From positions 3,861,501-3,925,500 of the forward strand of contig OU015675.1 in the NCBI GenBank assembly GCA_907165275.2: a stretch of 64,000 nt of DNA, given 5' to 3'. The notes under the pieces are model-generated. The model was given only the letters and a program-made list of their open reading frames with translations, did no database searches and was not told the origin of the DNA. The position numbers were made by a program, and so were the translations under genes. Origin of the DNA: Zygaena filipendulae (lineage: Eukaryota > Arthropoda > Insecta > Lepidoptera > Zygaenidae). Positions 33,163 through 44,576 of the stretch are shown here, in pieces (the first letter of the stretch is position 1; every line of letters starts with the position of its first letter).

Positions 33163-33289
33163 ATAATATAATCTTTATGAAATATTGACACAATTTCTTA
33201 TGATTAATTAATTAAAATTATGACAACTTAAAATAATAATTACTTATATATTTTACAAATAAAAAATATATAAAAACTATATTTACAAA

Positions 33290-33420
33290 AAAAAAATTGA
33301 CCTAGGTCCTCCACAGCGGGTAGCGTGCCCAAAAGGCTGGCGACATTGCCCCGCTGGATAGCGAGGCTTACTCGCTGGACGAAGTAAACTGGTCTGTATT
33401 TATGGTGTCACACTTATTAG
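33290..33420. repeat. LINE-type repeat fragment
   Basis: GACCTAGGTCCTCCACAGCGG, AAGGCTGGCGACATTGCC, CCGCTGGATAGCGAGG. These resemble LINE 3' sequences common in Lepidoptera, in an otherwise AT-rich region. Family not assigned. Confidence 0.4.
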
Positions 33421-34443
33421 TATGAGTAACATGCACCTAGTATTGAGTATCGCGTCACGTAGCACCGTTCTTGTGAGTCGAGCCTAAATACACACGACTC
33501 ATGATCTTGTAACAGACCTAAAGCTCAGAGCAGAATATTTGTGGAAAAAAAAGCAGAAAATGCCACTGTTTTGCATGTGCAACCACCCGACGTTGCTTTA
33601 TAGCCATTGCTTAAGATTTATTTGTTGATTTGTTGTCAGGCAACATAGGCCCATGGATAAATACCTAACATAATTATATACAATTATAAATAAATAAATT
33701 AAAAAAAAAAATATTATAAAAACATTGGTTGTTAGTAAAAAATACTTAGTTTGGTCTGACCTGTGACTACAGTAGAGCCAATTAATATGTGCAAGCCCCC
33801 GATACAATGCATTTTCTATCCAATCATACACAAAATAGGTAAGTACCTATTTTTTCTAAACTTACGAATTATACATGAGAAATCCCATTAAAATACATGA
33901 GATTATCTTGGCACAGAGTGACTTTCTTTCAGGGGCATAAGTAGTAGTTAGAGCGAAGATGGTTTCATAATATATTTGATTAACACTAGCGACTAGCGTG
34001 CTAATACATATATGGATTGATATTAGAATAGAGTACTCTTTGTTGTACCTACTTACACCATTTGGCATACTATCTTTAAAAATATTTATAAACATAAACT
34101 TCTTTTTAAAAAATAGCATTAATTTCCATTATTAACATCATGAACTTGTAGTGCTTGTATACATACGCAAACACACATAGTCCATACGTATAGTCGTTAA
34201 TACGTATGTATCTACGTATATGTTTCTTGAGAAGCTTACACGATATATTAAATTTACACTAAAAGCGTCTAGCATCGTCTCTATATGAATTAAACTTTTA
34301 TCTAAATAAACGTTTTCAAACGAAACGCATGCATTTTAACACGAACAAGCGTTATTTTAAAGTGACGAAATATCAAACGTCATATCAAAAGCGTCTAGGG
34401 ATCAAGGTGTTTTCCATAAGTACTTATAATATGTATTTAAATC
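33421..34443. other. Non-coding, nothing recognised
   Basis: AT-rich; open frames at 33598..34119 on the minus strand have no recognisable content. Confidence 0.35.
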
Positions 34444-34642
34444 CATACTAATATTTTAAATGCGAAGTAACTGTATGTTACCTTTTCACTTGTTGATTGC
34501 TAAACCGATCATCATGAAATTTTGGATACACGTAGTCAGTGGTATGTATAGAAAAGGATGTACTTAGGTATTTTATATAGGTAAGGATGTTTATCCTGGA
34601 ATTTCCGCGTGAACTCCGAAATTAGGTCGGGGAATAGCTAGC
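34444..34642 (+). mobile_element. Helitron-like element
   Basis: Head CATACTAATATTTTAAATGCG, AAACCGATCATCATGAAATT, 3' end GGAATTTCCGCGTGAACTCC and GGGGAATAGCTAGC. The GC hairpin has lost one arm. Confidence 0.55.
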
Positions 34643-34878
34643 TATACCTACCTAAATGTTAATGTAAAATTTTCATGGTGAATTTCCAGTATTTGAATAA
34701 AAATAAAAATAATAGTGATATTTTTATTGTATAATATGATCAAAATTATCATTTTTGTTTGGCTGAAAAATATTCGTAAAAAAACGTTTTAATCGCCAGA
34801 CACTTTAGTTGTTTGTACAGCTATTTGGGAGGCAGTAGATCGACTACATGGTTTTTGTTCTTTATATAGTATTAAATG

Positions 34879-35035
34879 AAGTCGCTACCGCTGTCTGTTC
34901 GCGATAAACTCAAAAACAACTGACAAAAAAAATTAAGAAAACTACTGAACTTTTTCACTAATATATACAATGATTCATGAGGTAGGTTCTGGGATTCCCG
35001 CGGGAACTCCGAAATTACCGCGGGGCACAGCTGGT
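34879..35035 (+). mobile_element. Helitron-like element, 3' portion
   Basis: GTCGCTACCGCTGTCTGTTCG, CGATAAACTCAAAAAC, then GATTCCCGCGGGAACTCC and ACCGCGGGGCACAGCTGGT. The last motif has G for A in the usual CTAGT. Confidence 0.55.
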
Positions 35036-35787
35036 TTGAAATAAATTCCAAATTCGAATTTCAATAAACCAAGTTACACTTGATGGCGGGGTGTATCTAT
35101 TCCGGAAGGCGAAACTTGCGGAGTCAGGCCTCAGGACAAAAGTAATTACAAACGTTAGTTTCGAAACAGGCCGGCAACGGCACGTTCATTCATTAATATG
35201 CTAATACCGTTCCGTATTGTACCTAAAGCACCGTCGAATTCCGAATTGTTAGCGCAAAAGAACTCTAGCGTACACCGGGTTTCAGACAAAAGGTAGATCC
35301 AGCGGAAAAAAAAGGAAAAATAAACTCGTTTATCTATGGCCACAGGTTTATTTTGATGCTGTGTTCGTTTTACCCTCTTTTAATTGATTTCGTTCTTAGT
35401 ACTGATACGACCAAACGCAAATATTGTATGAGGTACACTTATTATTTTTGATTAATTTCCTTTTTTGTTGTAATAAATTCCCTTTTTTTGTTGTAATAAA
35501 TGTAATTATGGAATAACACCGGCGGCGAGGTTCGAACAGAATTCGAAGGGAGGTGTTCATTTAGGTTGAACATACAAATTATATCCATTATTATTTTAAT
35601 ATTAAAGTACCCATTCTACTGAGTACGTATAAAGACTTATTCAGAAAGGGGTGTACAAAGCCTCGACTTTAAGTGACCCCGAATCTCTCAAACAGCTGAT
35701 GGAAGGGTTAAAAAGCTTTTGTTTTTTATTTTTAATAGTATTTTCCGAATATCTTTCCACTTTAAGAGAAAACAGAGCCTTGAAATC
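35036..35787. other. Non-coding; small local duplication
   Basis: TTTTTTGTTGTAATAAAT occurs twice in tandem at about 35461..35500. No exon or repeat boundary is otherwise supported. Confidence 0.35.
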
Positions 35788-36086
35788 ACTACTAATATTA
35801 GATATAAATGCGAAAGTAACTCTGTCTGTCTGTCTGTCTGTTACGCTTCCAAGCCTTAAGGGCTCATCCGATCATCATGAAATTTTGTACACACGTTGTC
35901 AGAAGTGTAGCGAAGGACATAAGTTACTTTTTAACCCGGAATTCTCACAGTAACGCCAGTCAAATCTCATGAAATATTATACATACACGTCGGGGGGACA
36001 GAAAAGGACATAATGGTACTTTGTATCCCGGAATTTCGGCGAGCTCTCTGAAATTTCCGCGGGTGAAACCGCGGGGAATAGCTAGT
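35788..36086 (+). mobile_element. Helitron-like element with duplicated 3' module
   Basis: Head ACTACTAATATTAG and a (TCTG)n run at about 35822..35841, then ATCATGAAATTTTGTACACA and AACCCGGAATTCTCACAG. A second module ATACACGTCGGGGGGACAG to CCGCGGGTGAAACCGCGG, with GGAATAGCTAGT, ends at 36086. The tandem modules parallel those at 3801 and 41616. Confidence 0.6.
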
Positions 36087-36224
36087 GCTGTATATATACA
36101 AGTTGTAGAAATGCAACCGCTTCACATCAGAATAATTAAGTTTTAAAATGTTACACTCAACCTTGTTTTAAAAAAAATCATTTATTCCTTAGAAATCTAC
36201 CAAAGTGCTCTTTAAGATTATTAT

Positions 36225-36370
36225 TTTCTTTTTGTACTGTAAATTGTACGACGCTATGGCTATCTTGATAGTTGATTGATAGATTGAAGGCCTATCATTA
36301 GCCATTTGTTTTATATAGAATCTAAACATAGAAATTTGTGCTGCTGGTCTTCCTAATAAATAAATAAATT
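36225..36370 (+). repeat. LINE 3' end with AATA tail (reference copy)
   Basis: TTGTACGACGCTATGGCTATC, GGCCTATCATTAGCC, ATAGAATCTAAACATAG, TTGTGCTGCTGGTCTTCC and an AATAAATAAATAAATT tail. It supplies the uninterrupted version of the sequence split at 12950/15042. Confidence 0.6.
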
Positions 36371-36487
36371 AAGTATATAAACAAGAGGAATTTATTCGAT
36401 ATAAAACAACTAGGTATAGATAGCGGTTGAACGCTGTGAAGTTACACTATACGGTTCTGTTAACCTTCGTATCTACACTGATTGAAA

Positions 36488-36680
36488 ATATATAAAGAGG
36501 TAAAGTTTGTGAGTTTGTGATTTTGTAGGAGGTAATCTCTGGATCTACTGAACCGATTTTGAAAATTATTTCACGTATAGGAAGTTACGGTAGTTCTCAG
36601 TGATATAGGGTACCTTTTATTCCGAAATTTCCATGAGAACTCCGAAATTACTGCGGGTGAAATCGCTGGGGATTGTTAGT
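36488..36680 (+). mobile_element. Helitron-like element
   Basis: Head AATATATAAAGAGGTAAAG, CTCTGGATCTACTGAACCG, 3' end TTACTGCGGGTGAAATCGC then GGGGATTGTTAGT. The CTAGT end has become TTAGT. Confidence 0.5.
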
Positions 36681-38411
36681 ACCTACTTTAGGTATATTGT
36701 ATACCTAAGAAAAGGAGTTATATTTGAATTTGAATAAAATGTCATAAAAAAATAGAAACCTTTATAATTGGCAATGGAATCTTAGACATTGTAATGCTTT
36801 CCCTTTGAAATAAATAATATTTTTTACAAAAATAACACAAAATTCTTTTATATTTCAATTTAATTTGTTAACGTTCCCGCTCGCGGTACTTAGTTATTTA
36901 TTTACCAATTTTATTAAGTACAATAATTAAGTTAAACAGTAGACACCATCTACCTCCATTTCTCTCAACTTTGTTAATTAAGATTCCATAATAACAAAGT
37001 GTTGTTCGATTGGCGAACTAACAATGAACGATGTTTGAACTTTCAATAAAAACACGTTGTAAGTAAAGTCTTCGATAAATAATAATAACACAAGACGTGC
37101 CAATAATAAAATCTATAATTTTAATTAATAATAAAAATAACTAGCACTTATGTAGGTACGTAGGTATTGAAGGATACCTGCGTAATAGCACCTTGGAGCT
37201 TTGGTCGGTTTTTTTTGGTAAATTTTACAGTTTTTACGTAAATATAAATTTTTATCACTACAGTTTAACAACGCCATCTATTTTTAAGTAGCTTTATTAC
37301 TCTGAGGTGTAAGTGTGTAGTACCTATTATATTATCTGTGGTGTGGGTAAAGCAGTAGGTACCTACCACACACTCATTTGTCATTGCCTAAAAACAGAGA
37401 TAAATCGACGTTATTTAAAAAATGAAACCTAGCTAGATCGATTAATCGCCCCCGAAACCCCTGCATACCAAATTTCATGAAAATCGTTGGAGCCAGTTCC
37501 GAGATTCAGATTATATACACAAGAATTGCTTGTTTTAAAGAGGTAGATCAAACTTGATACTTTCTCATGTCTGCAGAGTGTTTTTTTATACTTTCCCAGC
37601 TAATGAACGAGAAAAACCATCTGTCGTCATTACTTGAAAGTAGATCAAATTTGTGTAGCACTTATAAATACGGACCCCATCATCCAATCAGTTTGCAAAA
37701 ACTAGTGATTACTTCAATAATATTGTCATAAGTGCTATTATTTTGTTATTTTCATAAAAAAAACAATAACTCATCATGTGATTCTTCTTTAAGTTGTTAA
37801 ATTTTGTTGAACATTTTATTTTTGAGTAATGGGGTGTGACACCTAACAAAAACTGTATAATTAAATGTCACTTTACAAAAAGTTGTCGATCAGGTTAAAG
37901 GTTTGAACAGTGGCCATAACAGAGCTAAAATGTTGACGAAGTTGGATTTGCGAGCGCCGACCATCCACCGCACCGCATTTTTTATCTTCGTTGTTATACG
38001 TTGTCACTTCATCGCGACATTTCTGCCTACTAATAATAATAAATCAGCACTATGTGTGCGTAGCTAGCCCAAAAATTGGCTCACGGGTTCATCACCATCA
38101 CTTCTAATCTCCCCACGTCTACAGGCGGCGTACACTCACAGCAGTACTTTCGACACTGCTGTCATATGAGTTACATGTTTAATTTGTTACACTCGTAACT
38201 TTGTCCGTTATGCTTCGCGAAATTACTGCGGGACGCAAGTTAAGGCGGAATCTTAACTGAGTTTTGTTTATATTTATTGTATTTTACACTAGCCCAACTT
38301 ATGAAATGCGTGAAATATGAAAATGTACATGTATTTTAGAATGCCATCTCTTTTTTCCACGAACCGATGTCTTTCAAAAGGAAATCATTTTCAGTCAGAC
38401 ATTAGACATCG
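36681..38411. other. Non-coding; one short repeat block near 37440
   Basis: Around 37440..37520 CCGAAACCCCTGCATACC and TTTCATGAAAATCGTTGG resemble a motif widespread in lepidopteran repeats. The rest is AT-rich with nothing recognised. Confidence 0.3.
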
Positions 38412-38711
38412 TGTTAATGATTTAACTGAAAACTAGAAAGTAGTTTGCTCAGTATCAACTAGCGAATCGATCGCACTATGTTTTATTATAGTATATATTT
38501 TTTCATTTTACTAGCCCTTGTCTAAATTATTTATGATACAATATTTGACGCGTGCGCCGCCCGGCCCGTAGGAAAAATATCGAATCGGTCAGTGACACGT
38601 AGGTGCGGGCGTAGCGCTTGAAATTTCGTAGATAGGTCACCTCCAAACTAATGTTGAATAACTTTTAAAATAATAATGTTTTGACTTAAAATATATTTTA
38701 ATCATAGTATT
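38412..38711 (+). repeat. Interspersed repeat F, copy 2
   Basis: Same order of blocks as 11330..11617: AACTGAAAACTAGAAAGTAG, AGCGAATCGATCGCAC, GCGGGCGTAGCGCTTG, TAGATAGGTCACCTCC. Contains a CAGTGACACGTAGG segment lacking in copy 1. Confidence 0.6.
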
Positions 38712-38809
38712 GTTTATTTTTTTTAATAAGGTGTATCATGTTTTCAGTAAATTCATTAACACGTTGTAGAAGGTAACTTCGAAAATGGTGTTTAATGTTA
38801 TTCAAGTAG

Positions 38810-38995
38810 TAAACCTCGGGGGACAGCTCGTTGAGTATAAAACAAAGTCGCTTTCCGCCGTCTGTGCGCTTAGATCTATTAAACTACGCAACGAATTACA
38901 ATGTGGTTTTCACCAATAGAGTGATTCAACAAGAACGTTTATACGTATAGTTTGTACTGGAATTACGGCGAGTGAAACCGCGGGAAATAGCTAGC
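38810..38995 (+). mobile_element. Helitron-like 3' fragment
   Basis: AACCTCGGGGGACAGCTCGT at 38813, then CGCTTTCCGCCGTCTGTGCG and GTGGTTTTCACCAATAGAG, and the 3' end GAGTGAAACCGCGGGAAATA followed by GCTAGC. Two 3' ends in tandem, both eroded. Confidence 0.5.
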
Positions 38996-39647
38996 TAGTA
39001 GCTATAATAGGTAGCTAGCGTCTGGTTATAGATAAGTAACTTCAGAAAAAGGTCGATAATATGATATTTTACTTGAAAGGATTATTTTCAATCAAAATAT
39101 CACATTCTTTAAGAAAACAGTAGGTACGTATTACAAATTAACAGTATTACATCGTAGCAAGGTTTTGTTTATACCTATTTCCACAAAAGTAGTTAGATAT
39201 CGGTTTACACAGGATAATACAGCCTTTGGTAATAGTCCAACACTAATGCCCGTGTTACATGAGACTAGTTTTTCGAAACTACGATAGTAAAGTAATAATA
39301 TGTTCTTGATCCTAGCTTACCGTCCTAGCTTGGCTTGGCACAAGCTAGAGTTGTTCTCACGTTATTTCTTCACTAGAAGATACTAATACGACGTAAGCTT
39401 GTACTAAATACTTAGAGCTAGAGTGACTATCACTTTCTTGCTATCTTAGCTGAAAAAATTTTAGCCTCACATGGTTTAATTTTATTAATTACCGATTTAA
39501 GCTAAAGATATCAAAACAATTTCGACATTTTTTCATTGCTAAAAATACATTTATCCTTTAAGTTGATATACGTAGTAGATAACTAATACATACAATATTA
39601 TATACTAAGACAAACTTAGCCGATGTTTCTATCAAGTTTTATTTATG
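38996..39647. other. Non-coding; possible decayed inverted-repeat element
   Basis: Around 39250..39480 CCTAGCTT units recur near a CCGTGTTACATGAGACTAG start, but no convincing terminal repeat was found. Confidence 0.25.
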
Positions 39648-39710
39648 ACTAGCTGTGCCCCGCGGTTTCACCCGCGCGAAATCAATGAGCTCCAGGCTAA
39701 AAGATATTTC
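39648..39710 (-). mobile_element. Helitron-like 3' end fragment
   Basis: ACTAGCTGTGCCCCGCGGTTT and CACCCGCGCGAAATC: the reversed 3' hairpin end of the family. The match fades after about 60 bp. Confidence 0.55.
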
Positions 39711-39849
39711 GTATCTATATTTAAAAAAAAAAACAGACACTACTGAGCTGCTGGAAATTTTATTCATATTTCATACAAATTACAGTCTTTTTTTAAATTC
39801 GCCTTGGTTAAACCATCAACAACAACTAGTTTTATCATATTTTTAAAGA

Positions 39850-40020
39850 ACTAGCTGTCCCCCGAAGTTTCACTCGCGGTAATTTGGGAGTTCCTGCGAG
39901 AATTCTCTGTATCCCTGACGACATGTAGGTATGCAAAATTTCATGATATCAATTGAGACGTTGAGGCGTGAAAGCGTTACAAACAAACGAACTCACTTTC
40001 AATTTTATAATGGTTAAGGA
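39850..40020 (-). mobile_element. Helitron-like element
   Basis: Reads as a reversed copy: ACTAGCTGTCCCCCGAAG, CACTCGCGGTAATTTGGGAG, AAAATTTCATGATATCAATTG and CGTGAAAGCGTTACAAACAAA to the head near 40020. Confidence 0.6.
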
Positions 40021-40764
40021 TAACTACGTACGTAGGTTACCTACGTACAACTTCAAACCGTTATTTAATACTCCAAATTACCTGACAAAATAAACACTTT
40101 CTCAATTCCAAATGCCATGAATTCTGTGAACAGTAAAACCGAAAAATCCAAGCCGTAAAGAAAATTATGAGCGATACAAACCAGACACGCGTAAAAGTTT
40201 GTTCATTAAAACTGATATACTCGCAAAGGGGGCTGATTCGAAGTTTTAATCCGGTATAATTGCAACGATTATGTGCCTACAGCTTTATCTAAGGGGTCGT
40301 GTAAGCCGGCGCAATTTACATCTTGTCGTGACAGTCTGCAAAGTGTAACGAATGGGTTGACAACTCACATTAATCAAAGCAACACGACTTATTTTTGATT
40401 AATGCCACCCTTGGACTAATTATTATTGTAATAAACAGCTGGATAATTTTCTCTAATTTTGTAGACCTATAGCATTTATAAACTAAATAACCAAGATGCA
40501 AAATCGCCCTCACAATAAATCTTAAGGTCCCTTGATCGGTCAAGTATCTTTTAAGCAGCTTCGCTTCTAAGTATAAAAAATCTGACAATAGGTTTTTTAT
40601 TTAATTTATCGACGAGATTTTTTGTAAAGACGCCAGGTGATGTTTGAAAGATGATGATGATGTGAAAAGATTCAATATGTTTTTCGAACTTAAAACTATC
40701 ACCTAGGTCCTAGCCTTTCGTATTCAATGCGTGAGAGCGGAGCGTAATGGGCTATAGTTGATTT
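40021..40764. other. Non-coding, nothing recognised
   Basis: AT-rich; the 72-codon minus frame at 40370..40588 has no recognisable content. A GATGATGATG run lies near 40650. Confidence 0.35.
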
Positions 40765-41040
40765 TTTTAAAATCCGATTTGTAGATTAATAAAAATTATT
40801 GGACACGTATTTTTTTCTTTTTTTATGTAATCAAAAAATAACGGCGATAACTACATTGCGTTGAAATTTCAGTGACGTCACTATCCGGTGCAGTTTGTAT
40901 GGGGCTTAAAGCGGTTAATGACGTCACTAGCCCCCACCCTAAATTTTAATGCGCTATATCTATGTATATTTCATTAATTTGAAAAAGCAAAACATAAGTC
41001 GTGTCCATTATTTACTATTTATTTTCTAACTGACGTACTA
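40765..41040 (-). mobile_element. MITE family D, copy 1 (paired TGACGTCA)
   Basis: Ends AATCCGATTTGTAGATTAAT and TTTTCTAACTGACGTACTA correspond, reversed, to the ends of the copy at 50331..50619. Two perfect TGACGTCA palindromes lie at 40873..40880 and 40919..40926. No coding frame. Confidence 0.6.
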
Positions 41041-41615
41041 TTTTATTTATTTATTTATTCTACAAAATTCCACGGCACATGAAAATAATTTCAAACAAAC
41101 TTGATTTTCAAAAGTCGTTAATATCCTTATTACGTTCAGGACGAGAAACATAGTAAGGCGGTTCCACCACCCGTGAAATTGCATGCAATTCTATGCCTAT
41201 TATTCTATAGCTTATAATTAGTGGACCGAATAACAAGAACTGGTAAAGAAGTTTTCAAATCTAGTTACCTAACATACCCAATTACCCACAGAATAAACAT
41301 TCATTCGCTTTAGGTAAAGCAATGATGTGTATTCAGCGAGTTGTAAGTATAACAATGAAAAAAAAAAGAAACGTTCGCTGTATCAAAGAAAATGATTCGT
41401 AAAAATTTCTCCTTCCATTCCTTGGCATGGAATCCGCGATAAATCTCGCCTAACATTAATACTGAGGGGCCGGCTAATACTCGAATAGATATTATGATCA
41501 CGTAACATTGTCGTGTTTAAAAGAACTGCCTATTCGTCGTTATTCCAATTGCGTCGATCGGTTTTTGATTAAATTTCGATCTCTAATATTGAACTGCCCA
41601 TTCATGTATAATATT
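41041..41615. other. Non-coding, nothing recognised
   Basis: AT-rich with a TTTA run at about 41041..41060. Nothing supported. Confidence 0.35.
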
Positions 41616-41957
41616 ACTAGCTGACCCCCGCGGATACAACTGCGGTAATTTCGGGGTTCCCGCGGGAATTCCGGGTTAAAAAGTACCCTTCGTCGCTAAA
41701 GATCACTGTGGCTTCTTATAAGTGAAAGAATTTTCAAAATCGGTTATGTAGATCCAGAGATAGCTGTTCCCGCCGTGGTTTTACACGCGGAAAGTTCGGA
41801 GTTCCCGCAAGAATTCCGGAATAAAAAGTACCCTATGACACTCAAAATCACTGTAGCTTCCTATAAGTTAAAGAATTTTTAAAATCGGTTCAGTAGATCC
41901 AGAGATTACCCCTACAACGTCACAAACTCACAAACTTTTGCTCTTTATAATATTAGT
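41616..41957 (-). mobile_element. Helitron-like element with tandem 3' modules
   Basis: Reversed copy starting ACTAGCTGACCCCCGCGG. Two consecutive modules of about 145 bp share TTCCCGC, GGAATTCCGG, TAAAAAGTACCCT, AAAGATCACTGTGGCTTC/AAAATCACTGTAGCTTC and AGATCCAGAGAT. The head is at CTCTTTATAATATTAGTACC. Confidence 0.65.
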
Positions 41958-41994
41958 ACCTATAGATAGACGTTGGTTATTAAACGTATTTATT

Positions 41995-42180
41995 ACTAGC
42001 TGTTACCCTCGTTAATTTTGGAGATCCCGCGGTAATTCCGAAATAAATTGCCTTGTGTCTTTTTCTGTGCCCTTGACAATGTATAAGCAAAATTTCATGA
42101 TGATCGGTTGAGTAGTTGAGACGTGAAATCGTAAAAAACGAGTAACCTTAAATTCGCATTTGAACAGTAAGGATATTAGT
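41995..42180 (-). mobile_element. Helitron-like element
   Basis: ACTAGCTGTTACCCTCGTTAA, GATCCCGCGGTAATTCCG, TTTCATGATGATCGGTTGAG and GACGTGAAATCG. Only about 40 bp separates it from the preceding element of the same orientation. Confidence 0.55.
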
Positions 42181-42704
42181 CGGGATTGTCATACATACAT
42201 AAATGAAACAAATGTACTGAAAGAGTGAATAGTCATATTCTTTGTGGTTGTGCCTTCTTGTAATCATGTAACTTTTGAACAAAGGACAATGGGCGGGTTT
42301 GTTCAAAGTGTTGTAACACTTCATGACATAACAAGTAATTTTAAAGAGCATATAAAGTTCAACGGAAGAAGTTATTGGGCATAGAAAAAGATTTTTGTAT
42401 AATTTTTCATCAAGATACGCAATTCTTATAAGCGTCATAAGTTATCAACTGTAACTTCTGCGTGTTGTAAAGACTTGATTTAGTTTTTTTTAACTAACAT
42501 ATTTTTTTATGCAGACTTGTGGTAGATTTCATGCCAAAAATTGTAAAACTTCGTGGTAAAAAAGTCATCCACATAAAGGGTTGCGACGGAGCTCATAATA
42601 GTTAATGCCTAATCTGCTTTACCGAACGAATACCTATTTTTCCTGTCGATACTTATTAATTGATTAATGGCTATTCCCGAAAACCTAGTATTCTTTATTA
42701 TCTT
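42181..42704. other. Non-coding, nothing recognised
   Basis: AT-rich. The 96-codon minus frame at 42148..42438 begins inside a Helitron-like piece and shows no domain. Confidence 0.35.
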
Positions 42705-42886
42705 CTTAATATACATAAATCACGTGTCACGTTGTTTGTCCACGATGGACTCCGAAACTACTGAACTGTTAAAATTTTGTAACCATTCATAATATGGTCC
42801 AACTTAAAAAATAGGATAGTTTTTATCCCGGAATTCCCACGGGAACTTCGAAATTACCGCGGATGAAATCGCGGGGGACAGCTAGT
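42705..42886 (+). mobile_element. Helitron-like element, near-identical subfamily
   Basis: CTTAATATACATAAATCACG, GTTTGTCCACGATGGACTCC, TTTTTATCCCGGAATTCCC and GATGAAATCGCGGGGGACAG with CTAGT. Nearly the same as 49260..49447 and the head of 3801..4089. Confidence 0.7.
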
Positions 42887-43952
42887 TATTCTATATATTT
42901 GCTAGTATTTTTCTAAACGATTGCCCGGGATTCGTTTGCCAATTACGTGATTTTAATCATAAAGTCTCGTTTTGCATCATATTGAGCTCAAACTAGAGCC
43001 TTAATAATAATAACTTCAAACATGCTATCTTGTTTACTCTCTAAATATAAATAAGCAAAATTCATTCACATCAAGGTATAAGAGAGGGTTCGTTTTTTAA
43101 GAACAATTTCTCGTAACGAAGACGCGAGCATTCGTACAGAAAAACAAATAGAGAAAAAATTTCTCAGTTCGTTAGCTGAAAGAAAATACGACCCTTCGAG
43201 TGTCAATATTTGAAGTAAAACGCATGTACGTGGAGGTGGTATAGCTATACATTGAGGGACAAAGAGGCCTGGCTGCAGAGAACGGTTCGAACTTTCGTTT
43301 CGAGAGTGAAAAAAAAAACATTATGCAAAGTGTGTGCATGATATACGGTCGTGTATTAACGGCTTTTGTTTTGCCCAACTTCGGTAAGGGCGAGTTGAAT
43401 AAATCACTTGACTAGAAATAGGGCTGACAGTGAAAACCTTTTATTTTTTCGTTCGAAATGGTTTTTAACACAACAATGGATCTTTCGACCTTTATGTTTA
43501 TCGGACACAAAACTAAAATAACCTTATTCGCTATAGCTAGTATAGTTTATAAAAATTCTAGTCTGGGACAGCTGGGGTTCATCACACGCAACGACATTAA
43601 TTGTTTATTTATGGGAATTATCTATACCTAGCCTTCATTCAACGTAGTGAAATAATAACCTCAAACTTTAAAGCTCTGTTTGAGCTTTAAAGTTGCATCT
43701 ACAGATCTAAGTACTTTAAAGCTATGCCTGTGCTACACGACTGCTACATCTGCGCTACGAGAGTCTACAAGTGTACTACGCTTCTGCTACGATTTCTACA
43801 CGTATCAAACATGTAAAATTATGTTGCAACCAACAAACCAAGTTCAGAATCAGTAATGTCATTTTGCCAATTTTACCTCTACGTATATTAATCTGAACTT
43901 TTCGAAATATCAACTGTATTATTTGTTCAACATATTTTCTGTATGTATAATC
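42887..43952. other. Non-coding; one perfect hairpin and a CTAC-rich patch
   Basis: AACTTTAAAGCTC and GAGCTTTAAAGTT at 43664..43694 form a perfect 13-bp stem with a five-base loop. At 43725..43800 GCTAC/CTAC units recur (GTGCTACACGACTGCTAC), a decayed low-complexity repeat. Confidence 0.45.
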
Positions 43953-44150
43953 CTACTAATATTATAAATGTGAAAGTGTGGATGTTTGGATGTTTGTTAC
44001 ACAATCACGCAAAAACGGCTGAACGGATTTGGATGAAATTTGGCATGCACGTTTTCAGGAGTACAAAATAGGACATAGGATACTTTTTATCCCAGAATTC
44101 CCGCAGGAACTCCGATATTACCGTGGGTGAAACTGCGGAGCACAGCTAGT
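43953..44150 (+). mobile_element. Helitron-like element
   Basis: CTACTAATATTATAAATGTG, ACGGCTGAACGGATTTGGATG, ATTACCGTGGGTGAAACTGC and GGAGCACAGCTAGT. Very similar to 20751..20939. Confidence 0.7.
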
Positions 44151-44348
44151 TAAATATAAATGAGCGTTTTTAAATGCCTTTATGCATAGGTATTCTGGTT
44201 TAAATACCTGTGCCACTGTGATACAGCACATAATTTTAAATACTACACCATTTATCTTCTACACGCTGTACAGTTAATGTCATCAATGTCATTGTGACGC
44301 CCTATGAGGCTTAAAAATTTATTTATATTCGAAAAAGCATTTTAAAGA

Positions 44349-44415
44349 TATATGTATAATGTATTATAGCATAATACACTATATGTATAATGTATTATGA
44401 TATAATACACTATAA
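44349..44415. repeat. Duplicated AT-rich palindrome
   Basis: Two tandem units of about 33 bp, each TATATGTATAATGTATTAT followed by ATAATACACTAT with two or three changes. Each unit is partly self-complementary. Confidence 0.6.
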
Positions 44416-44576
44416 AACTTAAGTTGAAATATATTTAAAGTATTGCGAGTTGATAAACTCGAAATCTAAAGTTTATATGACTATTGATGTATAATTCATA
44501 AACTAAAATGAATAAAGTAATTATTCATATGAAATAAAATGTTTATAATAAGGTATATTAACCGTGTGCTTGGTTT

